A stretch of DNA of 64,000 bases. It comes from Aspidapion aeneum (Eukaryota > Arthropoda > Insecta > Coleoptera > Brentidae). Below the pieces are notes generated by a model. It saw only the letters and a program-made list of their open reading frames with translations, did not search any database and had not been told where the DNA came from. A program made the translations under genes and the position numbers. This document shows, one piece after another, positions 10,515-19,654 of this stretch. Every line of letters starts with the position of its first letter. Within the stretch, counting starts at the first letter, position 1. The stretch lies in NCBI GenBank assembly GCA_963576565.1, contig OY755038.1, positions 200,853,013 to 200,917,012 on the forward strand. Reading direction: 5' to 3'.

Positions 10515-11951
10515 GGGGAAGTGTACTTAAAATGGGATAGAAAGGTTAAATGGGATACCGGCACTCCTGATTAAACTGAAGGTGGCAACGTTGCGCTGTA
10601 TCCCTAGATTTGTTTATTGGAATCGGCAAAGGCCGCCTTTTTATTACAAGGTTTTATTTAGCTTCAGATGTTCTGTCTAACTAACTATCTATCAAATCTT
10701 GTGAAGTGTTTTTGACACACTTCCCATTATCCGATTTGGATGAAATTTGGTACACACATAGTGGTCCCATGACAATACAACACAAAAATATACTCCCACC
10801 CCTACCCCCACCCCTTCTATAGAAAAATATGTTTTTGACACACGTCCCGTTATCCGATTTGGATAAAATTTGGTATATACATAGTGGTCCGATGATAATA
10901 CAACAATAAGAAAAAATATCCGATGGCAATACAGCCCAAACAAAAAATATATTTCTACCTCTACCCCCACCCTCTCCTTCCCCCAATAGAAAAATGAGTT
11001 TCCAAACAACTCACGATCAGCGATTTCATTATAATCTAGAATAAACTCTTCTGTTTTGTTATTGGACTAATATTTTCATTTGATAGAGTAGATAGCTGAG
11101 ACTAAAAAGTAGAAAATAAATTGGTAAAAATTTTTTTTAACTCACAAGCTTTTATAAAATGCACTAAAAATTCAAAAATAATTTTCTAACATTCTAATAT
11201 TATCATAATAATAAAAGCGAGGACCGCAAATCAAAGCATAAGTTAATCTAAATTTGTGATCTAAACACTTAAAGAATATTCAACATTCAGCAGGTCATCA
11301 AAGATATGTTTGATGTGCCGCAATGTTATGTCATTGCCATACCTATGTCAGAAAAATTCTGAGGTATCTTGGGTCGGGTTGGGTGGGTTTTGGTACCTCT
11401 GCATTTTTCGGCTAGATTGATTCTTGCAAATAGTGATATTTAATTGATACAGATATCTTATCGTGCTAACATCGTCCAAATTTCCATCAGTCGGCCATCG
11501 CTTTTATTATTATGATAATTAATTTTTAATGCATTTTATAAAAGTTTGTGACTTAAAAAAAAATTTTAATCAATTTATTTTAAATCAGTCATTAGATGGT
11601 TACAAGCACGTGTAGTAATTTTTTTTTTATTTTTGTATGTGCTGCTTGTAACTTTTTATTTAAATGCTGTAGTACTAATTTTTTTGTATTTTCGATGTTA
11701 ATTTTACATCCTATTTTACCTTAATATTATTTCCCATTTTACCTGCATAATTAGGGTAACATGTAAAACTGCAGTGGTCTAGATTTTTAAAAATAACAAA
11801 TTATTTTTAAGTGTTTAAAGTACTACAAATGAACTATAACAAACAAAAAAGAATATTTCATCAACAGTATAATGTTTGAAACCAATAACGTCAAAACTTT
11901 TTTTGTATAAATTTTTAAATCTTAAGTATCCCATTTTAAGTACACTTCCCC
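10515..11951. mobile_element. 1.44-kb non-autonomous TIR element
   Basis: The left end GGGGAAGTGTACTTAAAATG and the right-end complement match over about 25 bp, through GGGATA. Flanking TA dinucleotides are at 10513-10514 and 11952-11953. The interior holds a diverged tandem duplication (10700-10985) and two inner inverted arms (about 11115-11225 and 11495-11590, sharing AGCGATGG/CTTTTATTATTATGATAAT-type sequence). No transposase. The overlapping 101- and 105-codon frames on the minus strand come from the tandem part and are not called. Confidence 0.65.
10700..10985. repeat. Diverged two-copy tandem duplication
   Basis: GTTTTTGACACAC(T/G)TCCC followed by TTATCCGATTTGGAT, AATTTGGTA and CATAGTGGTCC occurs twice, about 120 bp apart. 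Each copy is followed by a C-rich stretch with CTACCCCCACC and then ATAGAAAAAT. Part of the 1.44-kb TIR element. Confidence 0.7.
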
Positions 11952-11967
11952 TATAGGTAGGCAGAGA

Positions 11968-12172
11968 CCAAGGTATTCATACTTTATACACAGGTTGTCT
12001 ACAGAATTTGGCCAGTCTTGTGAATTTAACTGGACGACTGTAGCTGCGTTTCCATAAAACAAATGGTTTAAAGCAACCCGTTGATGTAGATTTTTTTATC
12101 TGATTACAGTTGGTCAGTCAGGTTTTTTCAAATTCTGTAGATAATCTGTGCAGAAGTATAAATGATCCTTGG
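11968..12172. mobile_element. Small MITE with CCAAGG ends
   Basis: The left CCAAGGTATTCATACTTTAT pairs with the complement of the right end (CCAAGGATCATTTATACTTC). Both continue through CACAG and CTACAGAATTTG. It sits directly after the 1.44-kb element. Confidence 0.55.
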
Positions 12173-12176
12173 GGAG

Positions 12177-12222
12177 AGACATGGGCCTATGCACCACCCT
12201 CTGAGGATTGTGGCCCATGTCT
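12177..12222. repeat. Short perfect hairpin
   Basis: AGACATGGGCC and GGCCCATGTCT form an 11-bp perfect inverted repeat around a 24-base loop. Purpose unknown. Confidence 0.5.
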
Positions 12223-12294
12223 TTGGCCTAGATGACGAGCGTCGGTGGAGAGGAATACCTCACCACTATCTTACCAATTCTACGTTTAGTTATC

Positions 12295-12640
12295 GAAAGG
12301 CGATACAGCAGACCTAAAAAACTATCGACCTATAGCACTTCTCAATGTAATTTATAAGATATTCAATTAAATATTAACAAATAGACTAACAACAAAGTTT
12401 GACGGATATCAATAAAAAGAACAAGCAGCTGCTTCAGAAATAGTTTCAGTACAACGAGCCAACATTCCACTATATATTGCGTTTATAGACTTTAAAAAAG
12501 CTTTCGATCACAGATATACAGATTTAATAGTCAATATATATAGCGAAGCACCAACATCAATCAAAATCCACGAAGGAACCAAGCCAATCCACATAAGAAG
12601 AGGTGTCAGCGGGTGTGACACAATATCCCCTATACTACAG
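12295..12640 (+). pseudogene. RTE-like LINE reverse transcriptase fragment
   Basis: Translated on the + strand it reads ADLKNYRPIALLNVIYKI, then IPLYIAFIDFKKAFDH, then IKIHEGTKPIHIRRGVSG and CDTISPIL. These are RT blocks 2 to 4 of the insect RTE-type endonuclease-reverse transcriptase family. Stops interrupt it, and the segment between fingers and palm is shortened. The nucleotide sequence closely parallels the LINE relic at 27160-28920 (for example AATCAAAATCCACGAAG in both), so both derive from one family. It ends abruptly at a Tigger-like terminus at 12641. Confidence 0.8.
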
Positions 12641-13310
12641 TAAATATCGCTTATAAGCGTTATAGCGACGACATATTAAGGTCCCGACCGAGTTCTATGC
12701 TAAATATATATTTTTATAGGTACCTTAAATAAAGGTTAGGCTCGTTTTTGCCTAGCTAAAATATTTTTGTAGTTTTTTTTGCTTAAATCTTCATCCACTC
12801 GGAAAAAGCGTAAACGTTCACAAATTGTTCAAAAAGCAGATAATTATCCTAAGGTCACCAATGCATTCGAACTTTTAGGAAATGTTGTCAAATAGCACAA
12901 AATAGTCGATATTTTTTTAAAATCAGGGTAAGTAATGTAAATAAAAACTTTTGGGGATTTATAAACCTAACCAAACAAAGCTTTAGAAAAGCTGAAAAAG
13001 TCTATCCCCCTTTGCTAGGCTTGATTTTTTAGAGAAATTAATGGGCCCACACACCTTTTGCCAAGGGGTAAACCTTACCCCTATATTTTGAATAGGAAAA
13101 ATAGGTTGAATGTACCTTCTTTTAACCTCTCTTGAATGTCTTTACAACTCTGTAAAAATTTCGAAAATCTATCGATTTTTTTTGAAATATTTGTCTTTTA
13201 AATTCCAAATTTACCACTGAATCACCATAAGAGTCACTGCAAAATGTTCCTTTAATAAAAAATAAGTAGTTTACTTTTGTCTCAGGATTTTTAAAATTTT
13301 ATCTCCGAAA
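12641..13310. other. Tigger-like left end, then no recognised feature
   Basis: ACAGTAAATATCGCTTATAAGCG at the start resembles a pogo/Tigger terminus. The complement of a similar end is seen at about 42470-42503. I found no partner end nearby, and the rest of the stretch shows no gene. Confidence 0.4.
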
Positions 13311-13312
13311 TA

Positions 13313-13802
13313 CAGTGAATCCTCCTATAAGCGGACACTCACGGTTTCGTCGATTTTGTCCACTTATTGGAGGTGTCCGCTTAAGAGAGAGAACGGCGAA
13401 ATTTTAATATATATTTATTAACAATTTCCGCTGCTTGAGTTTTTCCGATATTAAATTTTTCAGCAATCTTTCGTGCTGATAGATGTTCCTTCTCGGAAAC
13501 GTTAACAACTTCCATTTTTTCACGTAAACTAAGAAGTTTTTTACCAGGCGCCATTTCAAATTACTATTTTATTTTTACTACCCAACTAAACATTAAAAAT
13601 AAAACACAGCAGTCCCGCCGAATAAAATATGTTGGCAATACGACAGAAGTATTTAGTCTCCGCATTAAAACGGAAAGAGGTGCAGGTAGGCTGCAGAGTG
13701 CGTTGTTGCCAACATAGTACATAATATTTATGCCTATGTCGTGCAGCGCTCCGTCGCGTTGTCAGAGGTTAATAGATGTGTCTGCAAGGAAAGGTTTCAC
13801 TG
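13313..13802. mobile_element. Tigger/pogo element, internally deleted
   Basis: The ends CAGTGAATCCTCCTATAAG (left) and the complement of CAGTGAAACCTTTCCTTG (right) are flanked by TA at 13311-13312 and 13803-13804. The minus strand carries the first 57 codons of a pogo-type transposase. CAGTG(A/T)-type ends, TA duplications and that coding remnant together make the assignment firm. The catalytic DDE part is missing. Confidence 0.85.
13381..13554 (-). pseudogene. Tigger transposase N-terminus (CENP-B/Psq-type HTH), 57 codons
   Basis: Reading from an ATG at 13554 down to TAA at 13381, the product starts MAPGKKLLSLREKMEVVNVS and continues with LSARKIAEKFNIGKTQAAEI, then stops after NKYILKFRRSLS. 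This is the N-terminal helix-turn-helix domain of pogo/Tigger transposases and CENP-B, which binds the element's ends. Full transposases of this family have several hundred residues, so only about the first tenth remains. The start and stop are intact and no stop interrupts the domain. I infer a deletion derivative; a functional DNA-binding microprotein cannot be excluded, but nothing shows expression. Confidence 0.75.
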
Positions 13803-14399
13803 TATACATAAAAAATCTTTTTTTTTCATTGCTCCATGGTACCCTCGGAGGCCAATAAGCCTCCGGGGGCAAAAGTACCATCATACGCCCGTTTGTCGAA
13901 ACCACAAAAGAATTATACCGTTCGTAAAAAATTGTTTTTGGTAAAGTATATTAGTGACCTTAAAACAAAAAAGCTAGAAAATACCTAACTGACTTTTTCC
14001 AAGATCTCCTGCTACTTGCTTGAGATTTTCCAATTGTTCTTTTCTCGGCTCGTACGTTTTCTTGTCGTTCTTCGAAATTTAATGATTCTGCTCATTAAAA
14101 TGCTATACTTAGTCCACGGGTTAGAATAAGTTTTCACTGAGATAAAAAAAACATTTGACCTTAATAAATATTATTATAAAAATAAAAAAGTTGTTTGTAA
14201 TGATAATATACAAAAAGTATGTAAAATGTAGTTTTTTCAACAGTTTAACATGGTTTTAAACCTTCTGACCGCACCTGCACCTAATTGATCGTGTTGTTTT
14301 TAGTTTTTTTTTATGCCAGGACTTTTCCATCCATACCAGGATCAATCGCCCAGTTTTTTGTCAACTTTTTGTAAAAAAAATAGCTTTTTAGACATAACA
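13803..14399. other. No gene recognised; one imperfect hairpin
   Basis: At 13833-13890 ATGGTACC..GGAGGC pairs with GCCTCC..GTACCAT around CAATAA, a small imperfect hairpin. The rest is AT-rich without features. Confidence 0.4.
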
Positions 14400-14530
14400 A
14401 TACAATTATATGTAAAGTGAGAATCGAACCCACAAGCTCGCGAGACGCCGTGATCGGAGCAGTCCGGTTAAATATATGCTGCCATTAAAGCAGCGATGCA
14501 TCCGATGCAGGACCCCTACATGAGCGGACA
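14400..14530 (-). repeat. Possible tRNA-derived SINE fragment
   Basis: On the minus strand GTGGGTTCGATTCTCAC resembles the B box/T-arm of a tRNA-derived promoter. It is preceded by GC-rich sequence and, about 45 bases earlier, by TGGCAGCATA, which could be a degraded A box. No complete tRNA cloverleaf can be drawn. This is tentative and could be chance. Confidence 0.25.
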
Positions 14531-14583
14531 CGGACTGACTATTGATTGATCGTAGTTTTAAACATTATCGTTTTATTTTTCAG

Positions 14584-14663
14584 GAGTTATCCTCGCAGCT
14601 TCAAGAAATTGATGAAAGATCAAGCGGATGGTCACCTTGGTCGGAGTGGACTCAATGTTCCAG
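14584..14663 (+). CDS. Exon: N-terminal half of a thrombospondin type-1 repeat, ADAMTS-like protein
   Basis: An 80-nt open stretch is bounded by a canonical acceptor (TTTTATTTTTCAG|GAG) and donor (CCAG|GTAGGT). In frame from GAG it encodes ELSSQLQEIDERSS then GWSPWSEWTQCS and ends two bases into an Arg/Ser codon. WSPWSEWTQCS is the tryptophan ladder and first cysteine of a thrombospondin type-1 (TSP1) repeat, found in secreted extracellular-matrix proteins such as ADAMTS, ADAMTS-like and papilin. The domain is completed by the exon at 32576-32669, whose phase fits (2 nt + 1 nt). The ladder and the form of the second half are closest to what I know of ADAMTS-like (punctin/nolo/Madd-4) proteins. 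That choice is inference. A LINE tail begins only about 25 bp after the donor. Confidence 0.85.
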
Positions 14664-14689
14664 GTAGGTTTTATTAACTATAAATTTAT

Positions 14690-15005
14690 ACAGGGTGGCG
14701 AATTCAAATGGAGCATTGCTTTACGGGTTTTCTTTCTGATTGACTTATTCTTCTTCTTAGTATGTCGTCTCCTTATCGAAGCCATCGTAGTTCTAGAAGC
14801 CGCTACTCTGAAAATATTAGCAGCCGAACCATCTTCTCAAGTCTTTTAACCAAGAGTTTTGTCGTCTTCTATAACTGATCTTCTGCCTTGTATCTTTCCC
14901 TCAATTATTTCTTAACTCTTATTACATGCCCAATGTATCTAGTCTTTCTTTCTTTGATTGTCACGAAAAGTTGGAGTGGTTTGCGCATTCGGTCTTAGAG
15001 TAATA
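14690..15005 (-). pseudogene. LINE 3' end: C-terminal tail of the reverse transcriptase ORF
   Basis: On the minus strand, in shifting frames, one reads TRYIGHVIRNEIIEGKIQG, then SWLKDLRRWFG, then a stretch reading FRVAASRTTMASIRRR followed by KKK. These are the conserved last residues of an insect LINE ORF2 (GH-x-RN, GKI-x-GRR, SWLK-x-LR-x-W, FR-x-AA). At least two frameshifts and several stops show it is dead. It starts immediately downstream of the TSP1 exon, which suggests that only the LINE's 3' part was inserted. Confidence 0.7.
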
Positions 15006-15534
15006 ATAATATAAAGAGAAGAAGTCAACCGCGGCCCCGTGTAAATTTTCCCTATTCGTGGCGGTCATTCCTGAAAACTTAGAATTTGCAGAATCCCCGG
15101 CGATGGCAAGATAGCTGCGTCACTGGAATCATCTCGAAAAAACCACACTGGGCTGAATTTTCACAATATTTTCAGAAACATAGCACTTCTTGTTTATTTT
15201 TACGTCCAACTAAGTTCTTTTTTACAAAAATAAAACTCAGCACACAGAAAAAAACACCAAAAATTCAATATATATCGAGTCCGCCGGCCAAGACAACACT
15301 GCATTTAATACAAACACATGTTACTATCAGTGTCGACCTTAGAACTTAGGAATATCTGGGCTAACCGTTCACGACTTGAGGACCCACCTAATTAAACTTG
15401 TTGCCATTATATAAGTAAAAAAATAAACTTTTGTTTAAAACTCGTAGACAATGATTAAGTAGAAATAAAACTTTGGACTTCCATTGTCTTTATCTGAGGG
15501 CACGGTAGTGCCTCGCCAAGTTCGCGCTGCCGTA
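15006..15534. other. No gene recognised
   Basis: Intronic sequence. An 87-codon frame at 15086-15349 has no recognisable motif and no splice-site support. Confidence 0.4.
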
Positions 15535-16710
15535 TCATCTTTTCTTGAAACATTTCAGCCCATATTTGACCTATCTAAAACTCTACTTCGGAAAGAGCTA
15601 CGAATCTCATACTTTGCACAGTCGTAGACCTTCATAGAGTTAACAACCCCTCCAAGTTTCATGGACTTCTACAAAGTTGTAAAGTAGTTACAAAATTTCA
15701 AAAAACGTCGAAATTGCCATTCTACAAAATTCTACTGTACTTCCAGACATGCTACAGAGCTGAAATTTGACAGACTGATAAAAATTATGACCAAACCCTT
15801 GGAAAAAATCAAAAAGCCCCAAAATTATAATTTACTCCCCTCCCCTATACATGTAAAATTATTTAAAAGTAACATTACCCACTTCTAGAAATGCTAGATA
15901 GCTGAGTTTTGGCAGCCCGATAGGAACTATGATAAAACTATAGGAAAAAACACTCCAAAATTCTAATTTACTTCCCTCCCATATAAATGTAAAGTAATGT
16001 AAAAGTAACACTGCCCACTTCCAGAAACGCTAGAGAGCTGAGCTTTTTAAGGCTGAGAGACACTATGATAAAACTATAGGAAAAATTTTTAAAACACCAA
16101 TATTTTAATTTACTTCCCTCTCCTATAAATGTAAATTTATATAAAAGTAACATTACCCACTTACGCTTACCCAGAAACGCTAGAGAGCTGAGCTTTGGAA
16201 GACTGATAGAAACTATGATAAAACCATGGGAAAAAATTTAAAAACCCCAAAAATTTTCATTTACTCTCCTCCCCTATAAATGTCAAGTTATGTAAAAGTA
16301 ACATTACCCACTTCCAAAAACGCTAGAGAGCTGAGCATTGGAAGACCGATAGGAACTATGATAAAACTATAGGAAAAAATTTAATTTACTTCCCTCCCCT
16401 ATACATGTAAAGTTATGCAAAAGGTTTTGAAGGCTGATAGCAGTTATGATAAAACCATGGGAAAAAATTAAAAGACCTCAAAATTTTAAGTAAGGCATTG
16501 CAAAAGTTTTGAAAAATATTCCGCATATTTCACTATTTTAAAAATTAAATATTATCCAATTCCTTTAAAAAAGAACAGAAATCATAACAAAAACATTTTA
16601 TGTAAAAATAACCAAGTACGCGGCATTCCGTAAAAAGAATTGAGATAAAAGTAGTCAAGTTCTCCAATACAAATTTCAAAATGAAAGTAAGTAAAACTGT
16701 TTTCAAGGTT
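15535..16710 (+). repeat. Composite repeat with ~140-bp tandem array, copy A
   Basis: Five to six diverged units of 131-150 bp run from about 15740 to 16470. Each unit has GCTAGAGAGCTGAGCTTTGG, then GATAGGAACTATGATAAAAC, then AATTTACTTCCCTCCCCTAT, AAATGTAAAGT, AAAAGTAACATTACCCACTT and CCAGAAACG. Unique flanks precede the array (ATCATCTTTTCTTGAAACAT) and follow it (AACATTTTATGTAAAAATAA through CTCCAATACAAATT). The entire arrangement recurs inverted at 31218-32478. It is non-coding in all frames. The structure resembles satellite-bearing non-autonomous elements, but I could not define termini. Confidence 0.75.
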
Positions 16711-16714
16711 GATA

Positions 16715-16785
16715 TAACGTGAAGTGTGCTAATGGGCTAGGAAGGTATCAGATCCGTCATGGATCCATTTATTTAATTCCAAGAC
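16715..16785 (+). repeat. Dispersed segment with GATCCGTCATGGATCCATTTA
   Basis: GTGTGCTAATGGGCTAGGAA followed by GGTATCAGATCCGTCATGGA also occurs at 44640-44695. In complement it marks the left edge of the repeats at 26530 and 39806. It appears to be an end common to several repeat copies. Confidence 0.55.
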
Positions 16786-16987
16786 GCTTGTTTTCCTTAA
16801 GGTGTGGTTTTACACAGAAAAAACTACAAAACTACTAAATACTTAGAGAAAATTAAAACAATCCTATGAAATTTTCGTTTGAATGCTTAATAGTGCTTCA
16901 ACTCTGCAAAAAGAAAAGTCGCATTTTAAAATAATAAAATAGAATATCCTTAATACCGGGTAAAACTGTTGGAACAATGACTAATAG

Positions 16988-17028
16988 TTAATCCACGGAT
17001 CACCTTTTGTTAGGTGATCCGTGGTTAA
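16988..17028. repeat. Hairpin, 16-bp stem
   Basis: TTAATCCACGGATCACC and GGTGATCCGTGGTTAA pair with one extra base in the left arm around the loop TTTTGTTA. No run of T follows in a way that would suggest a terminator. Probably a tiny foldback remnant. Confidence 0.5.
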
Positions 17029-17838
17029 TCGTCCTCTACAATAGGAAAAAGGATTCTTTTTTTACCTGGGGAAACAGTCCAAGTAGCTCAAAACGAAACC
17101 CGGCCCTGCTAACACGAAATCCGTAATATGATGTCATACACCTGTTGCCACGTCCTGAAAAAATTGTGGGAAAAGGGGCCGTTCATAAACTATGTTGTCT
17201 AAATGAGTTTTTATCGCAGATTGTAATAAGAAATACACAGCTTAAAACGACGGGACGCGGGCTAATAAGCGCATGACAAATTATCGCACGGTTTGAATAG
17301 CCTAACCGACTCAGAGAACTATATATTTTGGTAAGGTAAGAAGTTGAACCTTACTTATTATTTATAAAATTTTACAGAGGCAGGGTAAAGTACATCGTCA
17401 TTGGTTATTCTTTGTACCCACGATACTTTCAGCATGCGTCTATAAAAGTACATCTCAAATCGCTTTACTCTCTTCTATGTAATTGGGTCGACAGTCCATC
17501 TTTACAACAAAATGCAAGACACATAGCATCTGACCATCCACATTCGGAGGTCCAGGTTAATGCGAGGGGTGACTCGATCGTAAATTTTTGTACACCAAAA
17601 GGAAACACCTACGATAATTCCCGGTATATTTCCCAGTATTTCCTTAAATGTCCAAGGTATTTCCTAGTATGTCCCAAGTACTTCTACGTATTTTCTGTAT
17701 TTCCCCTAGCCTGTCTGTACACCAAAAGAAAATACCGAGCTACCCCTGGGGTTGGGGTCACCGGAGGTAAAAACTGTTACATGCCTATAAACGTCTTCTC
17801 GCTTATTCAATTCGAGACCTAATTTCTATTTCGGAATT
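17029..17838. other. No gene recognised
   Basis: A 136-codon frame at 17412-17822 contains a degenerate iteration of CCNAGTATTTCC and has no known domain. I see no support for a gene. Confidence 0.4.
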
Positions 17839-18320
17839 TCACTGGCAATTCACATTTGTACCCAAATATTTGAACGTTCTAACTTGTTCTAAGATGCGTC
17901 CATTTACTATTAAGTTGGCAACAGTATTTGGTTTTACAAACACTAGTAATTTTGTCTTTTTTGGGTTGATGTATAAACCATGTTCTTCGCTGTATTGAAC
18001 TATATGGTCCATCATAAACTGTATTATCTGCAAGAATTTTGGTATCGTCTGCATATTTTATACCTTTCGACATGCCATCATGTTCAAAAATAGTTTCGTA
18101 ATGTAAAGCAGCAATCGGGATAAGATGTAGCCCTGTTTGTTTCCGATACAGCTGTGAGATAATATTAATCTGTTCTGTGTCAACACCGGTCTTACTAAGA
18201 ATTTCAATAAGTTTGTCGTGTTTTACGCAGTCGAAAACTTTACGATAGTCAATGAAACAAGCATACACATTAACATTCATGTCTACACCGTGTGCCATAA
18301 CCATTCCTGAATCCAAGCTG
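17839..18320 (-). pseudogene. LINE reverse transcriptase fragment with YADD
   Basis: Two overlapping minus-strand frames cover it. The first contains YACFIDYRKVFDCVKHDKLI, then IISQLYRKQTGL and, after a deletion of the middle palm, GIKYADDTKILAD. The YADD codons lie at 18044-18055. The second frame continues with GLYINPKKTKLLVF and FKYLGTNV, the thumb start. One frameshift and an internal loss of roughly 40 residues make it non-functional. The family is an insect endonuclease-reverse transcriptase LINE distinct in wording from the copies at 12.3 and 27.2 kb. Confidence 0.8.
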
Positions 18321-18598
18321 CGCCTTATCCAATTGGATGTCTCATTTTCTGAAAATACGATTATTAATGATCCTCAAAAAGATCAAAAACGTGCGACATT
18401 AGACTCATCATTCGATATTCATTGCAACTTAAAGCGTTAGTCTTTTTAGGTAAAGTTAAAAAGGTTGATCTAAGCCAATCGGATGGTATGATACTTGTTT
18501 TGCGAATAGCATTAAATAATGATGTGACAGAAAGTTGCCCGCCATTTTCTCACATATTCTAAGTACGAGCGGTTACCCGTAGAGGTTGTTATGGTGAA
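18321..18598. other. No feature recognised
   Basis: Sequence between the LINE fragment and the BEL insertion site. Nothing supportable. Confidence 0.4.
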
Positions 18599-18603
18599 CA
18601 AGC
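18599..18603 (+). repeat. Target-site duplication (left), CAAGC
   Basis: CAAGC immediately before the 5' LTR is repeated at 25774-25778 immediately after the 3' LTR. Five-base duplications are usual for BEL/Pao. Confidence 0.95.
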
Positions 18604-19084
18604 TGTTCGTGCAACTTTAATTTTAAATTCAAATTTTGCGCCAAATTCCCGTATTCGGAAAATCCACACAATTTCAATTTGATTGGCACAAGCAAAACGC
18701 CAGCGCCATCTACAAAAAATGAATCTGCGCAAAAGGGCGTAACCAAAAAAGGATTCGTCTGTCATATTCTGTCGAGATCACCACGCAGCATGGTGATAAA
18801 TTCTATTAACCAAAAAATCCAATAAAATTCTTAGAAAATCAAACTAAACCATTACACAAACAAGTGATTCTAGTGTGGATCGACTGCAACGACTGGGCCA
18901 GCGAGAGGAGCTCCTCTGGACGACGGAAACAGCTGAAAAGGTGAGTGCCATTCCTCTATATTGTCTTTGTGTGGCTCGGAAAAATTAATATTTTTACATC
19001 GTCCTCTTAAGGATTTTTGCACCCAGATTTTATAAAACGGCCAGCGCTTACAGTCCCGCAGCTCTACCCCTCAAAACAGCAACA
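18604..19084 (+). repeat. 5' LTR of the BEL element (481 bp)
   Basis: Begins TGTTCGTGCAACTTTAAT and ends CTCAAAACAGCAACA, with the TG...CA ends of retroviral-type LTRs. It contains AATAAA at 18821-18826, a candidate polyadenylation signal, and a perfect splice-donor consensus AAG|GTGAGT at 18938-18946. The transcription start and R region cannot be placed from sequence alone. Confidence 0.97.
18938..18946 (+). promoter_or_regulatory. Consensus splice donor inside the 5' LTR
   Basis: AAGGTGAGT, an exact 5' splice-site consensus, is located 144 bp before the LTR end and is conserved in the 3' LTR at 25627-25635. The element lies in the same direction as the host exons, so a transcript started in the LTR could splice to the exon at 32576. 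Whether the site is used is unknown. Confidence 0.5.
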
Positions 19085-19089
19085 TTTTC

Positions 19090-19107
19090 TGGTCCTTCGA
19101 GCCGGAT
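19090..19107 (+). promoter_or_regulatory. Primer-binding site, tRNA-Tyr type
   Basis: TGGTCCTTCGAGCCGGAT starts 5 bases after the LTR. Its complement ATCCGGCTCGAAGGACCA matches the 3' end of animal tRNA-Tyr including CCA: the acceptor strand TCGAAGG pairs with the CCTTCGA start of that tRNA. All 18 bases agree with the tRNA-Tyr end as I recall it. Confidence 0.85.
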
Positions 19108-19654
19108 AGTTTTTTAAAATTTGTTTGCTAAAAATATTAGATCTTTTCGTCTCGCCATTTTGGCTCGTTTGTTGCCGTGTCCGGTTTAGAAAGGAGGTTC
19201 CGTCCCCCCTTGCGTGGCTTAACGGTTGCTCCACCCACATTTCATTGCAGCCGAAATTGGCACTTGGTACGTCGTTTGTTTTGATTTAAAAATCGAAATT
19301 TGTTTAAATAATAGTTATTTGTTTAAATAATATGTTATAGTTATTCAAACCAACAAAAGTGCTTGTGAGTTAAATGCTTTATTCTTATTTAACAGGTAAA
19401 CAAACACATCTAGTAGAATTAGTATTTACCTGTAAATAATAAGAGAAACGGTAGTAGGTACAAGTTGTTTTGCGTGCATTTATTTGGGAGAAGAATCGCG
19501 ACCTAGGATAACAGCTGTGATAAGTTTTTGCATTTATTCGAGAAATCGATAATAAAATATATGCTGTCGGACTCTTTTGGACTGATTAAAGTCAATAGGG
19601 GTCAAGTGTTAGTTTTATTCCTTTTAAATATTTTTTATTTTTTTAATTAACAAT
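19108..19654 (+). other. BEL leader between primer site and gag
   Basis: About 550 bp of non-coding leader, GC-moderate at first and AT-rich towards gag. It would carry the packaging and dimerisation signals; no specific one can be pointed out. Confidence 0.6.

Noticed and set aside
10681..11009. 101- and 105-codon minus-strand ORFs
   Set aside because: They overlap in two frames and are produced by the tandem duplication inside the 1.44-kb TIR element; the G- and V-rich composition follows the repeat.
14400..14490. Minus-strand tRNA gene
   Set aside because: Only a B-box/T-arm-like word is present; anticodon and acceptor arms cannot be built. Kept only as a low-confidence SINE fragment.
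15740..16470. Array of regulatory or RNA genes suggested by the regular ~140-bp spacing
   Set aside because: Units are diverged copies of one sequence without promoter boxes or conserved structure beyond the repeat.
17412..17822. 136-codon + strand ORF as a gene
   Set aside because: Contains a degenerate CCNAGTATTTCC iteration, no domain and no splice-site support.
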